DNA of 64,000 nucleotides from Citrus sinensis (lineage: Eukaryota > Streptophyta > Magnoliopsida > Sapindales > Rutaceae), in contig NC_068563.1 in the NCBI RefSeq assembly GCF_022201045.2, forward strand, positions 29,361,001-29,425,000. The letters are read 5' to 3'. Position numbers and translations under genes: made by a program. Each line of letters opens with the position of its first letter. The stretch's first letter is position 1. The notes beneath the pieces were generated by a model. That model was not told the origin of the DNA. It searched no databases and saw only the letters and a program-made list of their open reading frames with translations. Below, in pieces: positions 13,775 through 26,981 of the stretch.

Positions 13775-14070
13775 TGGAGAAGTTATAGACGTCTTTCTAT
13801 ACTTTGTATCTGGAGTACTTGGGGGTAGGTCTTGGTGGGAAAGTCATAGACACCTTACCATACTTTGCATCTGGAGTACTTCACTTCATTTCCTCTGCAG
13901 TATTGGGCTTTGGCGGTATTTATCATGCACTTCTAGGACATGAGACTCTTGAAGAATATTTTACATTCTTCAGCTATGTGTAGAAAGATAGAAATAAAAT
14001 GACAACGATTTTGGATATTCACCTAATCTTGTTAGGTATAGGTGCTTTTCTTTTAGTATTCAAAACTCTT
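13775..14070 (+). pseudogene. psbC: psbC (CP43) fragment, plastid-derived nuclear DNA
   Basis: Translation of 13834-14070 reads in pieces like photosystem II CP43: [18 protein letters not shown], then [20 protein letters not shown], then [19 protein letters not shown]. All match the chloroplast CP43 segment after the GPGGEVIDTFPYF region. The match is interrupted by one in-frame TAG where CP43 has the Trp of YVWKDRNK. Just upstream (13775-13819) a second partial copy of the first part ([15 protein letters not shown]) precedes it, so the start of the fragment is duplicated. Only about 80 of some 470 codons are present and substitutions are many, so this is an old insertion of organellar DNA (NUPT), non-functional. 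It could have come through the mitochondrion, which often carries plastid pieces. Confidence 0.85.
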
Positions 14071-14340
14071 ACAATCAGCAACTACTATAAATTTTAGATA
14101 GATGGTGAAATCTCTGACTAAATAAATGCCAAAACCAAAGGAATTAAATCAATTATCTGTAAAAGAATAGTGCAAGTCAAAATATATAGGCTAAATGCAT
14201 AAACTATCATAGCAGAGGTAAATAAAGCAGAAGATATACGTCCCAAATGAAGATGATGTATATAGCAAATGAATTATTGTGGCCAGACATGATAAATAAG
14301 GTTTAAAATTTATATCTGTTGAACAGATCAATCAAAGAGA

Positions 14341-14440
14341 GATGGACAAATGGAGGAATACGGAGAGCTAGGCGAAATTGTGCGCACATGTGCTAGGACT
14401 GAAGCGGAGCTCACTGCAAAGGCTTCAAAGTCACCGCTCC
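14341..14440 (+). pseudogene. SDR exon 2 fragment (array copy 5)
   Basis: A short relic of exon 2 of the tropinone-reductase-like family: EEYGELGEIVRTCARTEAEL, then a jump that drops the middle of the exon, then AKGFKVTAP. No other exon is detectable around it. It marks the downstream end of the tandem array. Confidence 0.8.
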
Positions 14441-17400
14441 ATTACTAAAAACAAAATTTAATTCCTCATTTTATTTGGATTTCAAATAATCAGTTGCGTT
14501 GTCAAAGTCAAGCTGCAAGTGTTTACCCAACAATTTGACGGTTTGGCTCTAGCAGCTACTTAAATGTACAAAATGATTAAATCAAACCGGATCTAATTAA
14601 TTACTTGGATGACTGACTACTACGTTGATGAAGTTTGAATAACTCAAGATGCCCAATATCTTGCGAACAATATCACAGCATAGCCCAATATAATTCCTAA
14701 TGAAGGCCCGTAAAGGGCTTCATCTCTGTCTGGGCTTTGAAATTATTTCAGAACTCGTCCGTTATATTTATATCCTAATATACGATATTATTAATTTTCT
14801 TGATAAAATCAAAAAAAAAAAATTTGAAACAATGAAGAAAAAAATTATCTAATAACGATAATTTTATTGTGATAAAAATATGTTTACAAAATTTATTCGA
14901 AATGATAGGGATATTTAATTGAAATTCTATTGTAACTTTGTGTTGTTTCTTATAATTTTATTTTTTTAAAAAAAAAAAGAGGGAGAGAGAGATATGTGGA
15001 AAAAAAAAGAGTGGGATTTTTTAAGAGCTTAAAAAGGGTATTAGGCAGTGTGCGCTAATTCCTAGCATAATATATTGAAGTCTTATATACTTTCTAAAAA
15101 TTGGCCTAATTGTTATATTTTATTTGATGAGTGCATTCACTTGACCCCATTTCATATCTCTGTGGCTTTTTCTTATTTGAGAAACATATGCTTGATCATT
15201 GAAGTAAATATTATATTTACATAGAGAGAGAAAATAGTTCTCTAGTGTGGGCACCTTAATTTTTCTTTTTCTTAGTGCAGACACATTATTAAACTATGGT
15301 TTAATAATCAGATTTGAATGCACTATAAAATCATGTAGCATATTAAAGACAATTAAATTGTCGATTAAACCACATAATTTATTAGTGCATGGAAAGAGGG
15401 TGTTTGTTCCGGCCAGTGAAGATACCATAATTTTATTAAAATGAAAATGTTATTAAAATATAAAATAAATAAATTTTAACATATTAAAAATTATTTTTTT
15501 TAGTATGTCACTTGAGAGAAAATGTCAGATGGAAGGGACAAAAAAATTACTCATTCAACTATCATCATTGAAAACGCAGATTATCTGCCAAACTCCGTAT
15601 ATAAAATTGGAGGCTGAAACAGTGACGGCCACTTTAGTATTACAAATTGAACTCGTAACCGTAAATTCGTTGAAGAAGATCAGTCGGCTGGGGCACGTGT
15701 ACATCCACAATGATAACTATTTGTTGCGTATAATTATGACACTTTCTTCCAAAAGCAAGCGACCCTACCCTGTTTAAAAGATTAAACTCCATAATTAAAT
15801 TCTGAAATTTTGGTGGCATGTACATGAAAAAATTTATTAATTTGTGACGGTGATTGTTTAATTAAATTATGGAGTTTAATGAATTACACAATTAAATGGG
15901 TTCTGCTACGGTACAATTGTGGTATCATGTTATAATTATATTCAGTTATTAGATATACTTAAATGGGTGGAGTTCATTAATATGTAATGACTAGATATAG
16001 TTATGGCATGATATTACAGTTGCACTACAGGTTTTTCTCACTTAAATTATGTAATTATAATTTATTATTACAATTATAATATTTTGACAGTCCAATTACT
16101 TCACCACACTCTTAAATAAACTAATATTTTACAAATTACAACAATTACTGGTGATGAAATCATCTCAAAACGCCAGAATTTATTAAATTAATTAATTAAT
16201 TAATTGATACTGTCTAATGAAAGGTTGGATGGGTGATAATGCATAACTTAGCGAGAATCTTTGACCTAATCAATTCTTGTTGTCACTACTCTTAAATGCA
16301 CACATGGTTACTAAAATTTTTGTTAGATGGAGAAGCGTACCAAACACAACGCCCTGTTGCTTGCACCCCAATAAAATATTATTGGAAAAGGAAATAATAT
16401 GATTGTTGGCACTTCTTGAAATTATATTCTATATTCAATCAATTAAAATAAGCTATCATTGTTTTTGGTAATTAACTTCACTGAACCTAATTTCTTTCTC
16501 CTTATTCATACACGAAAAGAAAGAATGGGTCATTCAGAATACTAAAATTGGTACGAATTTTGGTTGATTGACTAATGGAAAGGTAAGAGAGACGTGCATT
16601 AAAATATTCACGAAATTAAGTGGACCGAGTGATTAATTAATTAATATTAGTTAAGAAAATTGAGGGTCGTTTAGTTTTTTTTTTTTATTTTCTTATTAAA
16701 AATCAAATCAAATCAAATCAAATCAAATCAAACCAATCCTTATCCAACAACGTTCTTTTAATTGCCACTTAATAAGAATCAACAACATTTTGCCTCCCTC
16801 AAACAAGAAGCCAACACATGCGTGAATGGATATATATTGTTGATCAATCTTGAATAATCGATCCAAATCGACAAATTAAACAATCTACCACCACGAAGAG
16901 CTAGCTGATTCAATTAAACGGCAAGGTTTCACCGGATGATTATAAAATATAAACCATAAAAAATAATTAGTTAAAAAAGTTGACTTATGTACATAACTCC
17001 AAATTTAGTTAATTAATTAATAATTTCAAGAGCGAGCTTCACTAACATTCCTTTCAAACTTTCATCTACATCGCACGGCGTTTTTTTAATTTATTAAAAT
17101 AATAAGAACTCATATCATCGGGATTTGCCGCTATATAAATACATAATATAATTAAAAATTGTACCGCAGAAACCTATGAGTGATGCCATTTAAATAAACG
17201 TTATTGTACGTATTAGGAGAAAGAAAACAAATTTAAAAAAAGATCTCTATTTTGTGAGAAATTTTAAAATATTTCGTAACAATCAATTGATGTATGCATG
17301 ATATATATAGTTTAATTTAATATAATTTTTACTTATACGATAATTTATAAAATAAATATACCTATATCATAATATTATTTATTTATTATATGACTGATAC

Positions 17401-18135
17401 GGTAGATTAAATGTATTCTAAAATTTCTCTTATTTTATATGTTAAAACTACCGCATCGATTTTATTGTACCATCAATAGTATCTTATCAATATGCTGTGT
17501 GCATTTTACTCAAAGATTGAAACACAAATTGATAGTATTGTTTTTTTCCAATGAATCATTAGTTATTTGAGCACTAGTTCAAGGAAATAAAGTTGAGCAG
17601 TCTCTCTCAAGCTCTCACATCCATTATCCAACAGGCAACAAACCATGGCTGAATAATTGAAGTTCTTGGATACATCTCACGTTCTAACCAAATATCATAT
17701 CGTGCCCCATCATCATTTTGCTTGCGTAAAACGTGTCATTTCTAGCCTCTTAACTTGCATTAATTTCATTCCCGAGATAGAGAGAGAGAGAGGGGGGGGG
17801 GGGAAAACAAAGACACTTACAATAGTTATTCCTACAAACCCAAGTTAGGATTTTATTAACCCTAAACGCAAAACCCAAAAATCTGCTAGGGTGTCCCTTC
17901 ACGCATGCAGAGCCAAAACACAGCCGTATCCCCAACAAGTGTCACTCATCCAGAGCCCAAGACATATTGTCGTTGTTGTTCATTACATGCATTTAGCCAA
18001 ATGTTATTCAGAGTGAAAGGCCTAAAGGTTAAAGGAGACTTCACGCCATGTAAATTATGGCTCATGCAAAATCAACTTCACCCACGTAATGCCTATACAC
18101 TGAACACGAGTCACTGCCACACTGTTACTCTCTCA
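14441..18135. other. Gene-free AT-rich spacer
   Basis: About 3.7 kb with no supportable gene. It contains simple repeats: (TTAA)n near 16186-16206, a (AAATC)n pentanucleotide run at about 16699-16731, and a GA/G-rich tract at about 17777-17803. ORFs such as 15505-15777 lack codon structure or recognisable domains. Confidence 0.6.
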
Positions 18136-19254
18136 ACGTGTCCTCTTCCTTCCGCCACGTAACCTCACGCCACCCTTCCCAGCCACGTGTCCTTCATTAA
18201 CCCATGTGATCTATCGGCGTGTCCCCGCTTCGGGTTCCGTTACTTAATCTTTTCGTTCTGGTTTTCCCGCAATATTGTTCGCCTAGGAAAGGAGGAAAAA
18301 TGAAAACCAACGCCCGGGACCCCAGTTTTTGTACTTTGTAAGACGAAGATGACCTAACTTCAGTACTTAACCCTAGTTCACTTACTGCTCTAACTAGGGT
18401 TACTCTCGTGATTGCCTTGTCTGGCACGTGTCACTTCACTTTATCCTCTTGTCAACTTCACGCACCATATATAGTAGTACAATTGCCTGCCAGCCAGATC
18501 ATAGCGCGTGGAGCCCTATTCTCTTTAGCCTTTAGGCTTTAGGGGGGGTCAAGTGGTCCCGACGCCCCAGTATTCGTATCTGTCATTAGCACGTTGTCCA
18601 ATCGTTGCCCTCCACGTTCATATACGAATCCAGTTTGGTGATTGTGTTTGCTGCCAACCTTATTTAAACAATTTGAGTACGATTAAGGGTTGTTCAGGAA
18701 TTTATGTGAACAATACTGGGGCCAAACCATGAATTTACAAATCATGTGGGGTCGGTTTAACACTTTAACAAACGGGAAGGGGTCCCGGGTGGAGGGAAGT
18801 GCAGTGTGATTTTTACACGTGTTTGAGGATGGAAGAAATGGGGTGCCTAGATATTCCTTGGGTGTCAACGACGTTGACAGGTGGACCCACGTTTCAACAT
18901 CATAAGTGATACGTACTAGCATTTGATTGGACCACAACACCCAAGCCAAGCCGAATAAAGTTGGAGCCTTCAACTTAAAATTAAAAATAAAAGGAAAAAG
19001 AAAAAAAATAATCTTGGCTTAATTCTCGTATTTCACGATGCAGGGACACGTGTTATCAACGAGAAAGTGAAAATTAATAAATAAAGAAAAAAGAAGAAGG
19101 AAAAATTTTAAAAAGTTTTTATCATTCAAACCGAAACGACGCCTTAGAGGTGGACCAGGACCATATGCGTGTCAGAAAAAGGAAGGCTCTCTTATCTCGT
19201 TGTTTCTGTCCCATAGGGCCACGTTTGTCCCCACCAGATTAATAGATACACGTG
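18136..19254 (+). promoter_or_regulatory. Cluster of ABRE/G-box motifs upstream of the PP2C gene
   Basis: Five CACGTG hexamers lie at 18184-18189, 18425-18430, 18816-18821, 19047-19052 and 19249-19254. A sixth ABRE-like ACGTGTC is at 18136-18142. Several are full ACACGTGT or CACGTGTC forms, the site bound by ABF/AREB bZIP factors. They sit 0.4-1.5 kb before the ATG at 19685. This fits the strong ABA induction known for HAI-type PP2Cs; that the sites act on this gene is inference. Confidence 0.6.
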
Positions 19255-19684
19255 TTGGATCTTAACGGAGGCAGAAATGCTAGCAGCAGCAAGCCAACGG
19301 CTGAGATGTGTCGATTTAGGCAGAGACGCACTGCGTCACGCACACTAGCACCTGTTCGGTCAGCCCCGTGACGGAATTGGGGCAGGCTGCCCGAAAGAAG
19401 CATGAAACGGCACAACAAAAGCAACCAACCACCTCATTAGCAGGACCCTACGTAAAAGGCTTTTCCCTTCTTCTCAAACCCCATGGGTTCTCTTTTAAAG
19501 ACTCCTCTTGAGCGCGCAAACATTCTCTTTTACCCGTTCCATTTTCATTTTCTCATGTCGATCAATAATATAGCGTGATTCATTAAAAAACGAAACCATT
19601 TTTGCTAACAAATTAAGCTCGCAAGACAAAACATAAAGAGAATCTTGAATTTCGTTACGAACTTCCTTGACATTAAAGAGTGTG

Positions 19685-21246
19685 ATGGCGGAGATCTGCT
19701 GTGGAGTGGTGAGCGAGAGTGAGGCAACGACGTCGTGCGAGACAAGCTCACGTACGGCGAGGCGTAGGCGAATGGAGATCAGACGGTTCAAGTTCGTTTC
19801 AGGCGTGATCCCCTCGGATACTGAGGAAAATGAGAGACTAAAACGGCAGAAGCTAGAGGCTTATCCGACGTCGTTTTCTCGTGACTGGGAAAACGCGCTG
19901 GAGAACTGCGTTTCAGACGAAGGCGAAATGCAAGAGCAACAACAGACGAAGGTAGAAAATGGACGATCGAAAAGAAAAGATGTGGTTTTACCGAGTGAGT
20001 CTTTGAGCACGTTACCCTTAACAACTGCTTCACTGGATCCAAACTCGAATCCTAAATACGGCGTCTCTTCTGTTTGTGGAAGAAGAAGAGACATGGAAGA
20101 TGCAGTAGCTGTTCACCCGTCGTTTTTTCGCCAAAATTTCGAAACTGCCGCTGATGAATTGCACTACTTCGGCGTTTACGATGGCCACGGCTGCTCTCAT
20201 GTAAGTTCAAAATCGAAACCCCCAAAAAAAAATAATTGTAATTCACTTTGCAAAGTTGAAAATCTTTTTTTTTTCATTTATTTTATTATTGTTTTTTTTT
20301 TTTTTGGGTGAATGTTGATCACTTTTCTGAACTCATTTTTTATTTCATATTTATTGAAGGTGGCGATGAGATGTAGGGAAAGGTTGCATGAGTTGGTGAA
20401 GGAAGAACTGGAGAGAAACAAGGGAACGGATGTAGCGGGATGTAGAGGGGCGTTGGAGCGAAGCTTCACGCGTATGGACAAGGAGGTGAATGAGTTTAAC
20501 GAAGGGGTGGTGAAAGCCACCTGTAGGTGTGAGCTTCAAACGCCTGAATGCGATGCCGTTGGGTCTACTGCTGTTGTCGCCATAGTAACCCCAGATAAAA
20601 TAGTGATTGCCAACTGCGGTGACTCGAGAGCCGTTTTGTGTCGTAACGGCAAGGCTCTACCGTTGTCGTCTGATCACAAGGTTGCTATTGTGGTGTTTTT
20701 CTTTTTCTTTTTTCTTTTTCTGAGGAGATGAAAATTAAATTAATAGAATTCAAAAGTTGACTCAATTTCATTTGGTGGTTTCGGTGTATGCAGCCGGACC
20801 GACCGGACGAATTGAACCGGATCCAGGAAGCGGGAGGGAGGGTAATCTACTGGGACGGGCCGCGTGTCCTTGGGGTTTTGGCCATGTCCAGAGCGATAGG
20901 CGACAACTACTTGAAGCCTTATGTCACCTGTGAACCGGAGGTGACGGTCGTGGATCGGACGGCGGCGGACGACTGCCTAATACTAGCAACGGACGGTCTG
21001 TGGGACGTGGTGTCAAACGAGACGGCATGTGGGGTAGCGCGTATGTGCCTGCGTGGAAAAGGGCGGGCGCCCCTGGCGGCCACTCCGGGTGCTGCACCGG
21101 ATGTTAGTAATAGCAACGGAAGCGGTGAGACGACGGACAAGTGTTGCTCGGACGCGTCGTTGTTGCTGACGAAGCTGGCATTGGCCAGGCACAGTACGGA
21201 TAACGTGAGCGTGGTTGTGGTGGATCTCAGAAAAGCGGCCACGTAG
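19685..21246 (+). CDS. HAI: Clade A protein phosphatase 2C, HAI type
   Basis: Mn/Mg-dependent Ser/Thr phosphatase of clade A, the co-receptors that bind ABA-loaded PYR/PYL and switch off SnRK2 kinases. Exons 19685-20200, 20360-20680, 20794-21246; 516+321+453 nt, 429 aa. The start is the ATG giving MAEICCGVV, the hallmark N-terminus; frame continues upstream only to a TTG. Seen motifs: [22 protein letters not shown] (metal Asp), [29 protein letters not shown], the Trp-lock segment [36 protein letters not shown] and [12 protein letters not shown] near the end. The N-terminal 110 residues are variable with basic RRRR and KRQK patches, probably nuclear targeting. [12 protein letters not shown] and CEPEVTV resemble HAI1-3 more than AHG3/PP2CA. 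The gene converges on SMO2. Confidence 0.94.
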
Positions 21247-23757
21247 TGACAGCTCTTGGCTTCTACATGTGTGGCCCTTTCCGTTTAAGGTTAATTAATT
21301 GGCTGTTGTGTTTGGAAGTGACTCGAAAAAATGGAAGAAACGAAAATGGCAAAATCACAAAGCTTGTGGTTTTGCTGGTTTTTTTTTTTTTTTTTTATAA
21401 CAGATGATGTTTTATTTCGTTCAAGTGAGAAGGGAATATGATTATTATATTATTATTATATTATATTATATTATAATGTTGATAGAAGCTGTGCATAGGA
21501 GCTTCTGCTTTCCCGTACTTATCAAATGCACGCTCTATTTGTTTGAACATTATTCAGAAAGATGATGATGATGACTCCAATGTTCGGAACGGGTTTTTCA
21601 CGTGAGTTGAAAATGGAAAATAAAAAATTCAGAAAAGATGAGGGACCTATCCAAAATTTAGGTCTTCGGAACTCACGTAAAAAAAATATATAATTATGAA
21701 TTAAAGGCTAATAATAGTAAGAAAGTTATAATTATAAAATAAAAATTAATAATATGATTTAAATATAAATTTTAAATAATAATTTAAATGAGATATAATG
21801 AATTTTTTATTTTATTTTATGGGTGAAAATATAATTTTTCAGATATAAGAGTTAAATGCATCCTTAGCCCGTCAAGATTACGTGCAGGCTGCCGGTGAGT
21901 GATGTTTTGGCGTCGGCGGAAACAGAATTCTGTTTGGTAGTTACCTTTGAAGTTTTCTGTGCGTGCGTCCACATTGCGTGACGAGAGTCCATTAAAGAAA
22001 AATAAGAACACCTCCTCTCAATTCTCAAATTGAAAAAGAGAGAGAGTTCAACTAGAAAATCACGTTTCAATATTCGAAGAAACTGTTGGAGGAGGGAGGA
22101 AATGACTCGTGCATGGTTGTGGGTGGGTGGGGTCAAGAGAGATTTGGTGGGAATGAAAGGAGGAAGGACGCCAAAACACGATCACGAGGGACAGAGGAAT
22201 GCTTTTAAGCTCTAACCAGGCATATACAGGTGTACTTTGGAAAACCAAAAAAAAAAAGTTGGTTTGATTCTAGTTCTAGTGTCCGTTCAAAACAGTATTC
22301 CTGAAAATTTTGTTCGGTGAGACTTTGACGGATTGATATCCAGAATCAATACCTGTGTCTTGCTTATTGGATTTAAGAGAATTACAAAGGATATGGTGGT
22401 ATCTCTTTGCGTGTGTCAAATGTCAAGCTTTCTGTTTATTATTATTAATGTGGTTTGATTTTTTGCATGTGTTTTTTTTTTTTTTGCTGCAAGAAATGTC
22501 CCTTCGTGCGTGCGCATGACCTAAAAAGAAAAAGTAAATGAATGTCTTCTACGTGTCTCCAGTGAAATTGTTGTTAGTTCCAACAAAACTCGCAACTGGG
22601 GTGACTGCTCCGTGGTCTTGGTCTACACCCAACCTCTGGAAATAACACCTGTCTCTTATCTTCATATTTTGTAGTTCCACTTTAGTATTACAATACTGTA
22701 GTTCTTAGGTTATTGTTATTGTGAAAAAAAAATAATAATCACATATAATAAATATAATTTTTAAATATTAAAGTTAACAAAATTTATAAAGATATAATAA
22801 ATTTTTTTATAATAAAAGAATAAAATAAAATAAAATAATCTTTTTAATTACAACAATTAATATTTAGCAAACTCTTTGGTTTAGCTCAATCCCAAACGGA
22901 ATATAAGCCAGATATATCTCTGTTGTACCCAAATTGCGAAGTAACAAAAAAAAAAAAAAAATCTTTTTAACTATAATATGCTACAAGAACATTAGAACAC
23001 AATCATTGCATTGGAGGAATGCATATAATTTGTCCTCCTACACTTGGGCATCAGTTACCCAGCTCCAGTCCAAAATCTAAACTCTTTTGCGGTTGCAGTG
23101 ACAAGTTTGTAGAAACTGCACATCAATCAACTCATTTCTCTCTTTCACAACATCACAATATTGATGGAAAACTTGAGCCATATGCACTATCTAGCTGGAA
23201 ACCGACAGAATGATGCTCTTATCACCCTCAATAAAGAAATATTAGAATGACAGGTCTAAGTTGTAATCTCTATTGCTTTTCCCTTTTTGCATCATCAGGC
23301 AATTAATTATATAATAAGTTTGCAATTTCTACGGAACATGCTTTTGTATGGATGATGACGATGATTATCATCCTCCTCATTAGTCATAATAATAATAAAA
23401 ATTCAGTGGGTACAGCAAGTCCCGGATATGTTAAACAGCATTGAGTTCACGGCTTAAAATCATTAAGAAATCAAGGGAGTTTAAAAGGATCTACAGCATA
23501 ACCCCATTTGTTGAAAATATAGCACAGGAATTTCACACTAACGAAAGAAACAAGAAGGTATTAAAAAAATATATCCAAAGAAATCTTTCCGATGATTACA
23601 GACTACTACAAGCTGAAAACATTAACAGCAAGAAACAACTAAAAGGTGGTTTCACACAAGATGAGGCAGGGACAGACAAAACCTTTTCCAAGATGCCCTT
23701 TAGCCAGGAACCCGATTTTCTAATTTTGAATCTAACCAAAAAAAGAATTTTCTACCG
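21247..23757. other. Intergenic between convergent PP2C and SMO2
   Basis: This contains the 3' UTRs of the two convergent genes and AT-rich spacer. An ATT-rich microsatellite lies at about 21438-21477 and several A or T homopolymer runs occur. No further gene is supported. Confidence 0.6.
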
Positions 23758-26700
23758 TTACATCTGCTTGGGGTCATCTTCAATTCCAAAACTCTTTAGT
23801 GCTTTCAGCTTTCTATAACCCTTATCAGTACCAAATATCCTGAAAGAATGTACAAAAGGATCGTCAGAGCATAGTTCCACGCATTATTATCTTAATGCCC
23901 CTTCCATTTTTATAAAAATACCAATAAAGAAATGATTTCCTGTTTTCAGAAATTTTATTACTATGTCAAACAAAGCTTGATCTTCAAACTTTAATTCAGA
24001 CAGTCTGATTGTTGGACAGGTAATGCCTTTAAGCAACTTTTACCAAAGAGAAAAGAAAATTCACAATAAGAAACATCTACCAAAGAAAAGAAAAAATGGA
24101 AAAGCAAGCAAGATATGGAGAATAAGTATGTGACAATAAAAAGCATCAGATTCTTGGCAAGGTAATGTATCTAAAACAAAGGGTAGGCAGCTGTGAAAGA
24201 CATTCTTATTGAGGAGACCAAAGACATCATAATAAAATCTAATAACAAGTATCTTTCTATATACCTCATCAAGTACAACCAGAACTTTAACTAAATTGAT
24301 GAGTTTTCTCTCAAATAAGGACTAAATACAATTAACGTCCATTCTCTGTATGAGTACCCATGGCCATACCCACATTAGGGGTGAAAATAACACAAGCAAC
24401 ACGACAACAAACATCAATCTTCTTTTGTGGTGTACGAGAAGACGCTAAAAGTCTCTTATGCTCAACTGCAACTTCACAACTAATCAAATTTGACAATTCT
24501 TAGCCTTTAAATATTTTTTTTGTAGGCATATGAACTCTACCTTGCTATATCACTTTATTATTGGAAGGTCATGCCTCAAACGAGCAGGTGGAACATCAAG
24601 TCAAATCTAGGATGCTCCGGCAACAGATTCATTTGACTAAACTTTGAAAGAAAATTTAATTATTCCTATGACGTCAACTAACCAAAATATATCAACCTCA
24701 GAAAATTCGAAAACCAGGCATGGCCATAGAATTTAAAAGCATGACCTATGAAGATAACCTGAGAGAGAAAAAAAGTGATCCTATTACACTTAAATAGTTG
24801 CAGAAGGCACTCTAGCAACACAAGAGAAATATACATATGATCAAAACAATGTATCCCAAAAACTCACCAGTCCATGTAAACAAAAGTTGATGAATAATTG
24901 CCAGATTTGGTATAGAGCAAACGATGATGATAGTCATGAAAATCAGCACTGGAGATTTATGAAACAAATATTTCAGGAACAGATGAGAAAAAACCATTGA
25001 ACAAAATAACCAAGCTCAACAAGACTATCTAGAGAAATTTTACAAACTCACCCCCCATACAAAGGTATAAAGTTTGAGAGGCTCCATGGGAAATGGTAAC
25101 CACAATGTGCCTCAACAGTCTCCAATACTCTGAGCACCATCCACAACCAGAGAGTCATCAAATGGGGCCCAGTGATGGCAGGACCGACAATGGTAGCAAA
25201 GCCAAGGAACAGTATTTCAGCAGGGTGAGCATATTCAGATGTGAGCCCAAATGGTGTTGCATATCTGCATACAGATAAGAAAACACATACAAGTTCTTGC
25301 AAGAAAGACCAGGCAAATGATATTGCACAGATGTTAGCCCAGACAAAAGTACTTAATACACAGTCTTACTCATGATGGACACTGTGAACGTGTTTGTACA
25401 ACCATTTCGTGTGTAGTATGCGATGTCCCCAGTAGAAAACAAAATCTTCCAGGATGAAGTAGAATATTATCTGTGATAGAACCACTTTCCTGCAGAACCA
25501 AAAGTAGGATCAAGCTAAGTAACCTTTACAAAAGATGAAATTCATTCATGTGCGCAGAGGAATTGATAAAAATCTACAACCAAAATTATATCTAATTCTT
25601 TAATATCTAAATGAAAAAAGCTTTAGTGCATAAAGAACCTGAAAATACCAGGACGGCAGAGGAAGACTACTTTGCATCCCCATGTATTTGAAGACAGGAT
25701 AGGAGAAAATCATGACAGGTAAATTCACACCAAAGTGATACAGCAGTAGCCGAGTAATGCATTTCTCCTGGGCTGCAGGACTATTATTTTTTGTCTGAAT
25801 AGAAGTAGAAATTAGTAAGAGCATTAAAAAAAAAAAAAAGAGAGGTACATTACCTATGCGAAGATCTCTAACATAAGCAGGTTAGCCATTTAACAAAGAA
25901 GCAAGCATCAAACAAGTTGTAACATGAGTTTAATTGAAAAAAAAAAGTGATACCTACACTATTTTTAGTGGCCTAAAGTCAGTGGTGCTGTCATCACATA
26001 AGCTAGCTAAAGAGTACCGTGACAGTTCAATTTTTTTTTAATTGTTTTATTAATTATTACAATGTCTTGCTTTCATATACTTGACAAACATAATAAGAAA
26101 TGAGACACCACTAATTCGAACAGCAAAAAAGAAAGAACAAAACCTGAATTTTGTACTTGCTCAGCCATCCTGCCCTCTCAAGATATATAAAAGGAAGTCC
26201 AGCTAAGAAAAAGATGCTTTCATGAAGAAAGAAACTTCCTAGACACGCCAGTTGAAAATCGCTGAAATGTGTGATGAGATACTGCGTCATAGACAAAGAC
26301 AGAGTTGCAAGAATTATAATATAACTCAAGACGATAAACAGTACTGAGAAATGGAGAAGAACATAATCACACTAAAGAAATTCGACGAAAATCAATCAAT
26401 ACCAAAAGTACCAAGCTGCTAAATCACACATAACCCTTTTTCTCATCTAAGAAGAGTAAATTATAATTTCAACTAGCAATAAATTCTACACATGCAGCCA
26501 TGCACACCGGCAATAACAAAAGGATTAACTAGAAATTCTTGATCTTCTTGTGATTGCTCAGTTCTCATGAATTGCCCAAACAACTATTTGCAATAAACAA
26601 AGATCTAACTAATGGTGATTCGATTTCACAAGTCACTAGTCTAATCAGCTCAATACCCAATACGCGAGTCATTGTAATCTAACCACTTAACCCCGCCATC

Positions 26701-26981
26701 AACATCAAGAATCAAACAAGTACTGAAACACGCATTCTAAAGTCACTGTCTTTCAATAAGCAAGAGCTTGAAACAAAAGAAAATCACAGAAACCAATGAA
26801 AAAAATTATTATTATTATTATTATTACTATCATTTTATAACAAATAAGCAATTAAACGCACAAACAGATCCACAAACACCAATGGGCAGTGAAAAAGGAA
26901 AAATCAAATCTTGAGGGAAAAGATTGAATGAAAGAGCGACAAAACCAATACCCTCCAACCAGATTCAATGATCGAAGCCAT
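23758..26981 (-). CDS. SMO2: Sterol 4-alpha-methyl oxidase 2 (methylsterol monooxygenase)
   Basis: ER membrane di-iron oxidase that removes the second C-4 methyl group (4-alpha-methyl sterols) in phytosterol synthesis. Seven exons, in gene order: 26952-26981, 26144-26281, 25649-25794, 25370-25489, 25052-25264, 24868-24948, 23758-23839; 810 nt, 269 aa. All splice sites are GT-AG and phases fit. The first exon is tiny (MASIIESGWR). The three histidine boxes of the fatty acid hydroxylase superfamily are visible: HRILH, HSVHH and HDYHH, with a further HCGYHF in EAHCGYHFPWSLSNF. Hydrophobic stretches such as LACLGSFFLHESIFFLAGLP and IIFYFILEDFVFYW are membrane segments. Length and sequence match Arabidopsis SMO2 closely. 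It lies between HAI PP2C and TOPP in order, as in Arabidopsis. Confidence 0.95.

Noticed and set aside
15505-15777. 90-aa plus-strand ORF
   Set aside because: AT-rich spacer, no protein features, nothing around it resembling exons.
19667-19684. Six-codon N-terminal extension of the PP2C
   Set aside because: It begins at TTG, not ATG; the ATG at 19685 gives the known MAEICCGVV family start.
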